Below, one piece after another: positions 25,665-33,832 of a DNA stretch of 64,000 bases (within the stretch, counting starts at the first letter, position 1; each line of letters opens with the position of its first letter). The notes under the pieces were generated by a model. The model saw only the letters and a list, made by a program, of their open reading frames with translations. It had not been told where the DNA came from and did no database searches. Both the position numbers and the translations under genes were made by a program. The DNA is taken from contig JAQWRY010000003.1 in the NCBI GenBank assembly GCA_029243485.1, positions 269,349-333,348 of the forward strand, in the 5' to 3' direction. The DNA is from Candidatus Binatia bacterium (GTDB lineage Bacteria > Desulfobacterota > Binatia > UBA12015).

Positions 25665-28600
25665 ATGAAAAGGCTCTCGCGGCGCGCCGTTTTGCCGATC
25701 GTGCTGATCCTGGGATGGGTTGGCACGGCGGCTGGGCTGGACACCGACATCTTCACCGGTACTCAGGTGGCCCCGAACGTCCTGCTCATCATGGACAATT
25801 CGGGGAGCATGGGGCTTCAGGCGTACAACACGTACCCGAACACGATCTATACGGGCTCGTTCACTCCGGGCACGGTCTATACACGCTGTAAGGACAAGAA
25901 CGGCATCAGCGGCGGTAACGTCCACTCGAACTGCCGCTGCGGCCGCACGCAGTCGGACTGGGTCGTGGATCAGAGCCACTGCGCGGGTTCGTTTACCGAC
26001 ATCATCCCGCCTCCCAACGGCGACGACATCGATGACCGCGATTCGCGTCGGCGCATGGGTAACCGCCGGAACTTCGAAACGAATCCTCCCAAGAACTGCG
26101 TTGCCAGCCTCGAGCCCTGCACGAGTGATGTGGATTGCAGCTCGGTGCCGGGCGACTCGTGCGCGGAGCAGAACAAGATGGCGATCGCGAAGGGCGTGAT
26201 GACGTCGGCGATCAACGATGCCGAGAACGACAACGTTCGTTTCGGGATGACGGTGTTCGATCCGGCCGGCATCGACTACAACTCGATGGACTACTCGGAT
26301 CCCGCCGACATCACGAACTGGCACGTGAACAACGAGGCCTTCGTGTCCCCGGTCCAGGACATGGACGCCTCCTCGCGTGCCAGCCTGACGTCTGCCATTC
26401 AGGCGATGAGTGCCAACGGAGGCACGCCGACGTCGCATCGCCTGATCGACGCGTGGAACTACTTCAACGGTACCGCCGGCGCTCCCGGCTTCACGACGTC
26501 ACCAGTCGAGTACGTCTGTCAGCGGAATTACGTGCTGATGGTGACCGACGGTATTCCGGAGGTGGAGGCTGACTTCTTCACGAGCAATCAGCAAAACTGT
26601 ACGTTCAATCGCCTCCAGTCGTTCGCAGGAACCCCGGGCGATCTGAACGGGGACGGAAAAGAGGACCCGGCTAGCCCGGCATATCTCGCGACGACGGGGG
26701 AGATGTACAATTGCGGCTCGGACTACCTCGACGACGTGATGCTCAAGGTCCGTGGCGAGTTCCCGCTCGGGAACTCGCAGAACCAGCCTCTCGCGCTCTA
26801 CGCGATCTCGTTCGGGTTCGATTTCTGTCAGGAGCCGGCGCCCGGGGACACGAGCCCCGGGGGCGGGTCGATGCTGTGGCGCGCTTCGAAGAAGTACGGC
26901 GGTGGCGACTGCCTGTCGGCGGCCGATCCGGATAAGCTCGACGACAAGTTGAGAGAAGCGATCAACCTCATCAAGAACGATGCGCAGTCGTTCGTCGCGC
27001 CCGTGGTGCCCGTCAGCCAGACGAACCGAACGGAGTCCGGCGATCGTCTGTACGTGGCGTTGTTCAGCCCGCGCGAAGGTCAGCAGGAATGGACGGGTAA
27101 TATCAAGAAGTACGGTCTGAACCGAGACTCGGGTACGGTCTGCAACGCTTCCTCGCCGAGTTGTACGCCTGGTCCGGGCGCCGCGACGCTCGGCGACGGA
27201 ACCATTCTGGGAACGGCGGAGTCGTACTGGGATGGCGCGACCGGGGGCGCTTCGGGAAGCTCCGTGACGTCGGGCGGCGTGGGGGCGGTCCTGCAGCAGA
27301 GCAACATCGCCAACCGGAACATCTTCACGTACACGGGCGGCGGCGTCGGGGCACTCGGCGGGCTCGACCTGTCGGCGTCCGGGCAGGCCTTTGACAAGGC
27401 GAATGGATCGATCACGCCGGCGATGTTGGGTCTGGTCGCGCCCGACGACACGCAGATTGAGCGCGATGCGCTGATCGACTACATACACGGCGTCGACGTC
27501 TACGATAGCGACGACGACGGCGACATCACCGAGACCCGCAGCTGGATCCTCGGCGACATCATTCACTCGGTGCCGCTCATCGTGAACTACGATCCGGCGG
27601 GCAACAACGCGCTGATCATCGTGGGTGCGAACGACGGCATGTTACACGCCTTCGATGACGCGACAGGCGCCGAGGTGTGGGCGTTCGTTCCGCCGGACGT
27701 GCTCGGGAACCTGAATCTGCTGCGCCCGGGGCAGGCGTCCACGCATCCCTTCTTCGTGGATGCGTCGCCGAAGGTGTTCAACGGGACGAGCGGTGAGAAG
27801 ACGCTGGTCTTCGGCCTGGGGCGCGGCGGTCGTGCCTACTACGGGCTCGACATCACGAGCAAGACGGCGCCGAAGCTCTTGTGGCGCGTAAACGATCAGA
27901 CGAGCGGCTACTCGGAGCTCGGCCTCACGATGTCGACTCCTGCCATGACGAAGTACAGCCTTGCGGGCGGAGCGCCGGTCGCGGTCGTGGGGGGTGGCTA
28001 CGACACCCATTTCGATGATCCGGCCATCAGCACTCCGAACTCCTCGGGCGCGATGGGCCGCACGATCTACGTGATCGATCTCGCGACGGGCAACAAGCTC
28101 GCCGAGGCCGGCGGGAGTGGGATGGACTACGCGATCCCGAGTGACGCGCTCGTGTTTGACGTGAACGGCGACGGAGTCTTCGACCGGGGTTACATCGGCG
28201 ACATGGGTGGCAACATGTGGCGGATCCGGGATGATTTCTCGGTCGAACTGCTGTTCAGCGCGCCGGCGGGGCACCGGATCTACTATGCGCCCGATGCCGT
28301 CATCAACGCCGGCTCCGTCATGGTCTACTTCGGCACCGGCGATCGCTCGAGCCCGTTGTCGACGCAGGTGACGGATCGCTTCTACGGTGTCCGTGACGAC
28401 GCGGCGAACAATCTCCATGAGTCAGACTTTGTCGACGTGACGAACACTGTCGTCCAACCGGGGTCGCCTGAAGAAGAGACTCTCATCGGGCAGATCGCGG
28501 ACAAGCACGGCTGGTTCATCCGGCTCCTCGGTGTGGGTGAAAAGGTCCTCGCGCCGCCGACCGTCTTCTTCAACGTCGCGTTCGCGACGTTTACGCCGTC

Positions 28601-28931
28601 GACGGTCGTCTGTGAGGCCGGTGGGTCCGCGCGGCTGTACGCCATGAGTCCCCTCACGGGGAGTCCGAGCTTCGACCTGGCCGGCACGAGCGGAGGCGGT
28701 CTAGGCGACGGGTCTGGAGAGGGCTCCGGCGCCGGCGGCATCCTCACGACGAACGACCGGTTCGTGCTCGTCGGTCAGAGTATTCCGACATCGCTCAAGG
28801 TCACGTTCGGAGACGACGAGACCAAGGCGTTCTTCGGTGTGACCAAGGGTGGCGGGATCGCGCTGCAGCCGCTCAGCCTTCCGCAGATGCAAAACAACGT
28901 CGTTCCCGTGAACTGGCGGGAAGTTTGGTGA
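25665..28931 (+). CDS. pilY1: type IV pilus tip adhesin/biogenesis factor PilY1
   Basis: A 1088-residue secreted protein with signal peptide up to about residue 24 (GWVGTAAG). A von Willebrand A-like domain starts with the MIDAS motif MDNSGSMG (Asp44, Ser46, Ser48). The C-terminal half (about 560-1080) is a modified beta-propeller with WILGDIIHSVPLIV, LGRGGRAYYGLDI and VFDVNGDGVFDRGYIGDMGG. A calcium-binding loop, DSDDDGDI, is at residue 614 onward, as in PilY1 proteins where it controls extension versus retraction. Several cysteine pairs lie in the N-terminal part. It is the last large gene of the sigma-54-type minor-pilin operon. Confidence 0.95.
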   Translation: MKRLSRRAVLPIVLILGWVGTAAGLDTDIFTGTQVAPNVLLIMDNSGSMGLQAYNTYPNTIYTGSFTPGTVYTRCKDKNGISGGNVHSNCRCGRTQSDWVVDQSHCAGSFTDIIPPPNGDDIDDRDSRRRMGNRRNFETNPPKNCVASLEPCTSDVDCSSVPGDSCAEQNKMAIAKGVMTSAINDAENDNVRFGMTVFDPAGIDYNSMDYSDPADITNWHVNNEAFVSPVQDMDASSRASLTSAIQAMSANGGTPTSHRLIDAWNYFNGTAGAPGFTTSPVEYVCQRNYVLMVTDGIPEVEADFFTSNQQNCTFNRLQSFAGTPGDLNGDGKEDPASPAYLATTGEMYNCGSDYLDDVMLKVRGEFPLGNSQNQPLALYAISFGFDFCQEPAPGDTSPGGGSMLWRASKKYGGGDCLSAADPDKLDDKLREAINLIKNDAQSFVAPVVPVSQTNRTESGDRLYVALFSPREGQQEWTGNIKKYGLNRDSGTVCNASSPSCTPGPGAATLGDGTILGTAESYWDGATGGASGSSVTSGGVGAVLQQSNIANRNIFTYTGGGVGALGGLDLSASGQAFDKANGSITPAMLGLVAPDDTQIERDALIDYIHGVDVYDSDDDGDITETRSWILGDIIHSVPLIVNYDPAGNNALIIVGANDGMLHAFDDATGAEVWAFVPPDVLGNLNLLRPGQASTHPFFVDASPKVFNGTSGEKTLVFGLGRGGRAYYGLDITSKTAPKLLWRVNDQTSGYSELGLTMSTPAMTKYSLAGGAPVAVVGGGYDTHFDDPAISTPNSSGAMGRTIYVIDLATGNKLAEAGGSGMDYAIPSDALVFDVNGDGVFDRGYIGDMGGNMWRIRDDFSVELLFSAPAGHRIYYAPDAVINAGSVMVYFGTGDRSSPLSTQVTDRFYGVRDDAANNLHESDFVDVTNTVVQPGSPEEETLIGQIADKHGWFIRLLGVGEKVLAPPTVFFNVAFATFTPSTVVCEAGGSARLYAMSPLTGSPSFDLAGTSGGGLGDGSGEGSGAGGILTTNDRFVLVGQSIPTSLKVTFGDDETKAFFGVTKGGGIALQPLSLPQMQNNVVPVNWREVW

Positions 28932-28957
28932 GGCGACAGGGCCTCGGGGAGAGAATC

Positions 28958-29236
28958 ATGCGTTGGATCCTAGGGGTAGCTGGAAGTCTCGCGATGGTGC
29001 TCGCCGCAGGGTCTGCGTCCTTCGCCGACATTCAGCGCAACGGAGTGGTGACCTACGTGTCCGAGGACGCCGTCGAGGTCAATGGGGAGCGGATCCTCCT
29101 GGGCCCGGATTCCCTGATTACCAGCGGCGGGCGGGCGGTTTCCGTCTTTTCTCTGCGTCGAGGCATGCCCGCGGAGGCGGAAATCGACGATGCCGGCAAG
29201 CTGATCGTGCTCGAGGCAAAAGGAGTGGTTGAATAA
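28958..29236 (+). CDS. small secreted protein, PilY2-like by position
   Basis: A 92-residue protein from ATG 28958 with a GGGGAGAG ribosome binding site; the frame extends to 28925 within the pilY1 end. Signal peptide ILGVAGSLAMVLAAGSASFA, then about 70 mature residues predicted as a small beta-rich domain (VVTYVSEDAVEVNGERILL). It follows pilY1 closely and should be in the same transcript. Pseudomonas has a comparably small PilY2 gene next to pilY1, but I see no decisive sequence match; function unknown, periplasmic. Confidence 0.65.
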   Translation: MRWILGVAGSLAMVLAAGSASFADIQRNGVVTYVSEDAVEVNGERILLGPDSLITSGGRAVSVFSLRRGMPAEAEIDDAGKLIVLEAKGVVE

Positions 29237-29416
29237 GATCGGCGAAGACCGAATATTAGAGATGGATGACTCGTCGATAACGCTGGGTACGGTAACTCCG
29301 GTTTTGGATGGGCGAACGCCACCCCCTCCTATCGCCGCGACTGTATCTGGCCGCTTCAATGGCGGGCCTTCCAAGGCCGGCGGACGTGGCCGGTAGGGTT
29401 CCTCCTCTCCCCTGCC

Positions 29417-29437
29417 GGCCCCCGTCGGCCATTTTTT
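29417..29437 (+). terminator. terminator of the pilY1 operon
   Basis: GGCC (29417-29420), loop CCCGTC, GGCC (29427-29430), then ATTTTTTC. The stem is short but the T tract is good. The 29237-29416 interval before it shows no gene. Confidence 0.5.
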
Positions 29438-29442
29438 CGATT

Positions 29443-29467
29443 CCAGGCGACGCAGCGCGTCGCCTGG
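29443..29467. terminator. perfect 10-base hairpin between convergent genes
   Basis: CCAGGCGACG (29443-29452), loop CAGCG, CGTCGCCTGG (29458-29467). It lies just after the stop of the minus-strand MBL gene and just after the plus-strand T-tract terminator, so it may stop transcription from either side. Confidence 0.55.
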
Positions 29468-29477
29468 GCCCGCATGA

Positions 29478-30491
29478 TCAGGGGTCGGCGTGGAAGTAGA
29501 CGACTCCTTCGCGCTCCTCGCGCGAGGCGTCTCCACGGACGTGCAGAAGTTCCAGGTGGGCCAGAGTCTCGATGAACGCGGCGCCCTTTTGCATGCGGGC
29601 GTCGGGGTCCTTGAAGACCCAGGCGAAGACCTGGGAGGCGGTTTCGAAGGCGGTACTGGGCTTCGCGCGGATGACGTCGACCATCTCGCGCAGGCGGTGT
29701 TCGTGGTGGGCGATGATCTGCTGCGCGCGGTGGCGGTGGGTGGAGTAGGCGGGACCATGGGCGGGGCAGACGAGGGCGGCATCGAGGGCTGCGACTTTTT
29801 CCTGGGAGGCCAGGAAATCCCCCAGCGGGTTGCGGGGGCCGGTCGCGAAAACACCCACGTGGGGCGTGATCTTCGGAAGCAGGTGATCCCCGACGAAGAG
29901 GGTGCGATCGTCGAGGTCCAGAAAACAACAATGTCCGGGGGTGTGCCCGGGCGTCCAGACCACCTGGAGCCGCCGTCGACCGATTTCGAGGACGTCCCCG
30001 TCCTCCAGGAGATGATCGACGGTCTGGGTGGGCTGGAACGTGCCGGCCCACACCTCGGCTGGCTTTGGGGCGCCTTTGACGTCCGCGGGGATCGGCATGC
30101 CGTGCCGCCGGCCGTGGACCAGCATGTCCTGCATGGGAGCGTTCAGCGCGTACTCCATCCGCTCGACCTCGAGGGGGTGGAGGTAAACGGTCTTCCCGCC
30201 GTCCGATCGGAAGGCGGCCGACGCGCCGAAATGATCGGGGTGGTGGTGTGTGCCGAGCAGCGTGGTGACCGCTTCGGGCTCGATCCCCTGGCTTGCGAGT
30301 GCGCCCGCGAAGGCGACGCGACTGTCTTCCAGGGCGACCCCCGTGTCGACAAGCGCCCATTCGCCCGAGCCACACTCGATGAGGAAGACGTTGATGATGG
30401 AGGGCTTCGACGGCAGCGGCAGGAAGACCTCGAGAACCCCGGGCGCGACGCTGCGAACCTTCGCGCCTTCGGGGGAGACTGCGTCGCTCAC
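29478..30491 (-). CDS. MBL-fold metallo-hydrolase
   Basis: A protein of 337 residues from GTG 30491, whose start overlaps the dodecin stop codon (GTGA). The metal-binding motif THHHPDHFG (HxHxDH) is followed by TPGHTPGHCCFLD and FVGDHLLP, then CPAHGPAY, giving the full set of MBL ligands. A C-terminal helical domain of about 80 residues (HRLREMVDVIRAKPSTAFE) matches the LACTB2/glyoxalase-II-like hydrolase group. Substrate unknown; thioester or lactone hydrolysis is typical. Cytoplasmic, coupled to dodecin. Confidence 0.9.
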   Translation of the reverse strand: MSDAVSPEGAKVRSVAPGVLEVFLPLPSKPSIINVFLIECGSGEWALVDTGVALEDSRVAFAGALASQGIEPEAVTTLLGTHHHPDHFGASAAFRSDGGKTVYLHPLEVERMEYALNAPMQDMLVHGRRHGMPIPADVKGAPKPAEVWAGTFQPTQTVDHLLEDGDVLEIGRRRLQVVWTPGHTPGHCCFLDLDDRTLFVGDHLLPKITPHVGVFATGPRNPLGDFLASQEKVAALDAALVCPAHGPAYSTHRHRAQQIIAHHEHRLREMVDVIRAKPSTAFETASQVFAWVFKDPDARMQKGAAFIETLAHLELLHVRGDASREEREGVVYFHADP

Positions 30492-30700
30492 TCGTGAACC
30501 TGGTCTTGAATCGCGAACCGCACCTTCACGGTGACCCTCCATCCGCAGATCTTTCCGTTCTCGACCTGCGCGGTGGTTTGGATCACGGTCGCTTCGCGAA
30601 TCCCCGCGATCGTGACCGAGGCGCGTGAGATGGCGATTTCGACCGCATCTTCGATTGAACTCGTAGACTGTCCCGCCAGTTCGACGATCTTCTCGACCAT
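30488..30700 (-). CDS. dodecin family flavin-binding protein
   Basis: A protein of 70 residues from ATG 30700 with GGAGGG seven bases upstream. It matches dodecins over its whole length: VEKIVELAGQSTSSIEDAV, TIAGIREATVIQ and ENGKICGWRVTVKVRF, including the GWRV tryptophan that stacks on flavin. Dodecins form hollow dodecamers that store or buffer riboflavin/FMN or related flavins. Its coupling to an MBL hydrolase gene is unusual and gives no clear clue. The longer frame to 30742 has no ribosome binding site. Confidence 0.93.
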   Translation of the reverse strand: MVEKIVELAGQSTSSIEDAVEIAISRASVTIAGIREATVIQTTAQVENGKICGWRVTVKVRFAIQDQVHE

Positions 30701-30743
30701 TGCTTTCCCTCCGCGCGTGGCCGGTCCGTGTGGAGCGGCCACG

Positions 30744-31481
30744 CTACTTGGTTGTGGCGGCGATGGCGCAGCCGTTGCACGATTTCTCGAGTTCCGTCAC
30801 GAAGGTGCGCGCTCGCGCCACCTTCTCGGGCTCGCCCTTCTTCTCGGCAATGACAAGCGCTTCGCGCCCGGCCCGGAGGGCATCGGCGTCCCGGTTGACG
30901 ATCTTGTAGGCCTCGGCCAGCTCGAGACGGGTTCCGGCGCCGTTTGGGTTGATCTCGACGGCGCGCTCGAGGTGGCGGACGCCCTCGGTCGTATTCCCGC
31001 CCATCAGGCGTGGGAGCTTCATGAGCATGCCGCCGCGTGCCGCGAGGGCGTCCGGATGATTGGGGTTGAGCCGGAGTACTTCGTCGAGTTCCGCGTTGAG
31101 CGACGACAGCGAGAGTGCCGCGCGCGCCAGGCCGCCCGCCTGGGCGATCCGGCCCTTCGCTCCGAACAGCACGAAGTGCGCATCCGCGTTGTCCGGAATC
31201 AATTCGACCGCGCGCGAGGCGGCCTCTGCGGCCAGCTCGTAGTTGCGCGTTTGCTCGGCTTGGTCCGAGGCTATTTCGCCCGCGTCGAGAAATTGAGACG
31301 CTCGTTCGAGTTCTCGCCGTCCGGCGATTTCGTCGGGCGTCAAGTCTTTTTCTTCGGGAGTGGGTTCCGCTGTCGTTCCGGCCGAGGCCTCGGAAGACGC
31401 TCGGGAATCCGGTGCGGCGACGGCCGCCGGTGTAAACCCAGCAATAGCCATGGCGAGCGCGAGTGCCCGTATGCCGGCCAT
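30744..31481 (-). CDS. secreted tetratricopeptide-repeat protein
   Basis: A protein of 245 residues from ATG 31481. Signal peptide (ALALAMAIAGFTPAAVAA) followed by an acidic low-complexity stretch and then TPR-like helices: AAEAASRAVELIPDNADAHF, VLRLNPNHPDALAARGG, VRHLERAVEINPNGAGTRLE and AYKIVNRDADALRAGREA. Two cysteines near the C-terminus (CNGC) form a CxxC. It is probably periplasmic and acts in protein-protein contacts. The open frame extends to 32084, but that part is antisense to the IclR gene. It starts 113 bases from the divergent regulator. Confidence 0.78.
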   Translation of the reverse strand: MAGIRALALAMAIAGFTPAAVAAPDSRASSEASAGTTAEPTPEEKDLTPDEIAGRRELERASQFLDAGEIASDQAEQTRNYELAAEAASRAVELIPDNADAHFVLFGAKGRIAQAGGLARAALSLSSLNAELDEVLRLNPNHPDALAARGGMLMKLPRLMGGNTTEGVRHLERAVEINPNGAGTRLELAEAYKIVNRDADALRAGREALVIAEKKGEPEKVARARTFVTELEKSCNGCAIAATTK

Positions 31482-31493
31482 TCGGCATTGTGT

Positions 31494-31543
31494 AATTTCC
31501 CGGGAATTCGGCGTTGACTGCACTTGAACCACTGACCTACCTT
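31494..31543 (+). promoter_or_regulatory. promoter and candidate operator of the IclR-family gene
   Basis: TTGACT (31514-31519) and TACCTT (31538-31543) with 18 bases between form a reasonable sigma-70 promoter about 50 bases before ATG 31594. Just upstream is a perfect ten-base palindrome TTCCCGGGAA (31497-31506) within AATTTCCCGGGAATT; IclR-family operators are often short palindromes of this type, so autoregulation and control of the divergent TPR gene are possible. Confidence 0.4.
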
Positions 31544-31593
31544 CGGTGGGGAACAACCGAGGGGTCAACGTAGCACTCGAGATCATCCCTGAC

Positions 31594-32343
31594 ATGAAAC
31601 TGCACACGACGACAAATCGCAACGCTTCACTCGAAAAGGCGAGCCGCGTGCTCTCCGCGTTCAGTGAAGATACTCCGGAGCTCGGAGTGATGGACCTCGC
31701 TCGCCGCGTAGGTCTGAACAAGAGCACCGCAAGTCGCTTCGTCTCGACGTTGACGCAGCTCGGTTTATTGGAGCGAACGGAGGGAGGCCGCAAGGTCCGA
31801 CTCTCGCTCCGCCTCTTCGAGTTGGGGATGCGCGCGGCACGGAATCGGCCTCTCGTGGCCGAGGCGCAGGTCGTCCTGCAACGCCTCGGCGAGCAGGCTC
31901 GGGAAACCGCGTGGCTCGCCACTCCGGCCGATGGTGACGTCGTCTTCGTGACGCGCCTGGCCGGGTCGCGCGAGGCATCCGTCATCGAGACGGGCAGGCG
32001 GTACCCGGGCCGGGGCGGAGCCCTCGGGCGCCTATTCGCCGCCGCGGCACCGTCCGCGGACGCTGAGGGGAGCCCGAAGCTCATCGATCACGTTCCCGAA
32101 GTCCTCGTGGACCACGGAGATCTGATTGACGGTGTGACGTTCGTCGCCGGTGGTGTCTTTGACCGGACCGGGCGTCTGGTTGGTGCCATCGGTATCGCCT
32201 GTGCTGCCGGTCCTGCCGCCACTGCGGCACACGTACCGCTTGTACGACGCGCCTCGGCGGAGCTGTCGAGGAGGCTCGGCTTCCTGCGCACGAGCGAGTT
32301 GACGGACGACAGCCGGCTCGAACCTTCTCAGAAAATCGCCTAG
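31594..32343 (+). CDS. IclR family transcriptional regulator
   Basis: A protein of 249 residues from ATG 31594; an in-frame GTG 31546 is less likely. N-terminal winged helix (ASLEKASRVLSAF, DLARRVGLNKSTASRFVSTL) and a C-terminal IclR ligand domain (WLATPADGDVVFVTRL, then IGIACAAGPAATAA). The effector part is a little short and the usual cysteine-containing loop is not obvious. It heads the block of acid/CoA genes at 32405-38693, on the same strand 61 bases upstream, and is the obvious candidate regulator. Confidence 0.9.
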   Translation: MKLHTTTNRNASLEKASRVLSAFSEDTPELGVMDLARRVGLNKSTASRFVSTLTQLGLLERTEGGRKVRLSLRLFELGMRAARNRPLVAEAQVVLQRLGEQARETAWLATPADGDVVFVTRLAGSREASVIETGRRYPGRGGALGRLFAAAAPSADAEGSPKLIDHVPEVLVDHGDLIDGVTFVAGGVFDRTGRLVGAIGIACAAGPAATAAHVPLVRRASAELSRRLGFLRTSELTDDSRLEPSQKIA

Positions 32344-32404
32344 TCGGCGGAGGACTCGTGGTGGTGCGGATTTCTGGTAGTCTTCACCGGTTCCCCCTCC
32401 ACCG

Positions 32405-33832
32405 ATGACTGCTCCGATCTCAGCTGCACTTGCTCAGTTCGCTGCGGAGGTATCCGCGGGCGGCGTACCTCCCGCGGTGACCGAGAAGGTCGCGACCCAT
32501 GTCCTCGATCTACTCGGGGTGCAGCTCGCCGCGTCGCGGCAGGAGTTCGCGTCGTCCGTTCGGACGGTCGCTCGTGGTCTCGGCGGGCCGGCCGAAGCGA
32601 TTGGCCTCGGGTTGGCCGAGCCGCTCGCCGCGCCGAATGCTGCGTTGTTGAACGGGACCCTCGCGCACGGCGTCGATTTCGACGACACGCACCTGCGGTC
32701 GATTGTTCATCCCAGCGCGACAGTGACTCCGGCAGCCCTGGCGGTCGGGGAGGAGGTCAATGCGAGCGGGGAAGCGGTCACCCGCGCGATCGCCGTCGGA
32801 TTGGAAGTCGCGGTTCGGATAGGGCTCGCGGCCGAGGGCGAGTTTCACGACCGCGGCTTCCACGCGACACCGATCGCCGGCGTCTTCGGGGCGACACTCG
32901 CCGCCGGAATGCTGTACCGGTCGTCGCTCGTGCAGGTCGTGTCGTCTCTCGGGCTGGCGGCGAGCATGGCCGGAGGCCTCCTGGAGTTCCTGACCGATGG
33001 GACCTCGGCCAAGCGATTGCACGGCGGTTGGGCCGCGCACGGAGGCGTCATGGCCGCCCGGCTGGGTCGAGCCGGGTTGTCCGGGCCCGCCGGGGGGCTC
33101 GATGGTCGGTTCGGGCTGCTTCCAACCCTGTTCGGAGACGCCGCCGACCCGCAGCGAATCGGGCGAGGACTCGGCCTGGATTGGGAGATGCTCGAGATCG
33201 CTCTCAAGCCGTATCCGTGCTGCCACTTCGTGCACGCGTTTCTCGACGCCGCGGCATCGCTACGGGGAGAACTCGGCGTCGCGGCGGGAGCCGAGGCGGA
33301 CGACGAGTTGCTCGCGAAGATCGCCTCGGTCGAGTGTGGGGTCGTGCCGCTCACGATTCCGGTCGTGTGCGAGCCTCGAGAGACCAAACTACGCCCGCAG
33401 ACCCCGTACGACGCGCAATTCAGCCTGCCGTTCTCGGTAGCCCTGATGTTCGCGCGCGGGCGCGTGACCCTGGACGAGTACGATCCAGAGACGATTCGCG
33501 ACGAGCGGCTGATTGCACTCGCGGAGCGCGTTCGGGTCGTGCCCGAGGAGCGTGAGGGATTCCCGGCACGCTTCCCGGGTCGCTTACGTCTCGACCTGAC
33601 GGACGGCCGCACCTTCGAGGTCGACCAGGACGACAACCGCGGTGGCCCCGGCGCTCCGCTGTCCTGGGAGGAAGTCGGGATGAAGTTCCGTGCGAACGCG
33701 GAGCCTCTGCTCGGGACGAAGCAGGTCAGCGCGACGATCGCGCAGTTCGAAGGCCGCCCGTTGCCGCCGGCGCGCGAGATCGTGCAAGGACTCCGCGGTG
33801 CCGCTGAGCGAATTCCCGGTAACGGCGCATGA
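32405..33832 (+). CDS. MmgE/PrpD family protein
   Basis: A 475-residue protein of the 2-methylcitrate dehydratase/cis-aconitate decarboxylase family. The signatures AALLNGTLAHGVDFDDTHL, IVHPSATVTPAALA and LGLAASMAGGLLEF followed by the GTSAKRLHGGWAAHGG region are all present, as is KPYPCCHFVHAFLDA. Family members dehydrate or decarboxylate tricarboxylic acids (2-methylcitrate, aconitate) or isomerise related acids; the substrate is unknown. It overlaps the CoA-transferase gene by four bases and is first in a six-gene cluster behind an IclR regulator. Confidence 0.92.
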   Translation: MTAPISAALAQFAAEVSAGGVPPAVTEKVATHVLDLLGVQLAASRQEFASSVRTVARGLGGPAEAIGLGLAEPLAAPNAALLNGTLAHGVDFDDTHLRSIVHPSATVTPAALAVGEEVNASGEAVTRAIAVGLEVAVRIGLAAEGEFHDRGFHATPIAGVFGATLAAGMLYRSSLVQVVSSLGLAASMAGGLLEFLTDGTSAKRLHGGWAAHGGVMAARLGRAGLSGPAGGLDGRFGLLPTLFGDAADPQRIGRGLGLDWEMLEIALKPYPCCHFVHAFLDAAASLRGELGVAAGAEADDELLAKIASVECGVVPLTIPVVCEPRETKLRPQTPYDAQFSLPFSVALMFARGRVTLDEYDPETIRDERLIALAERVRVVPEEREGFPARFPGRLRLDLTDGRTFEVDQDDNRGGPGAPLSWEEVGMKFRANAEPLLGTKQVSATIAQFEGRPLPPAREIVQGLRGAAERIPGNGA

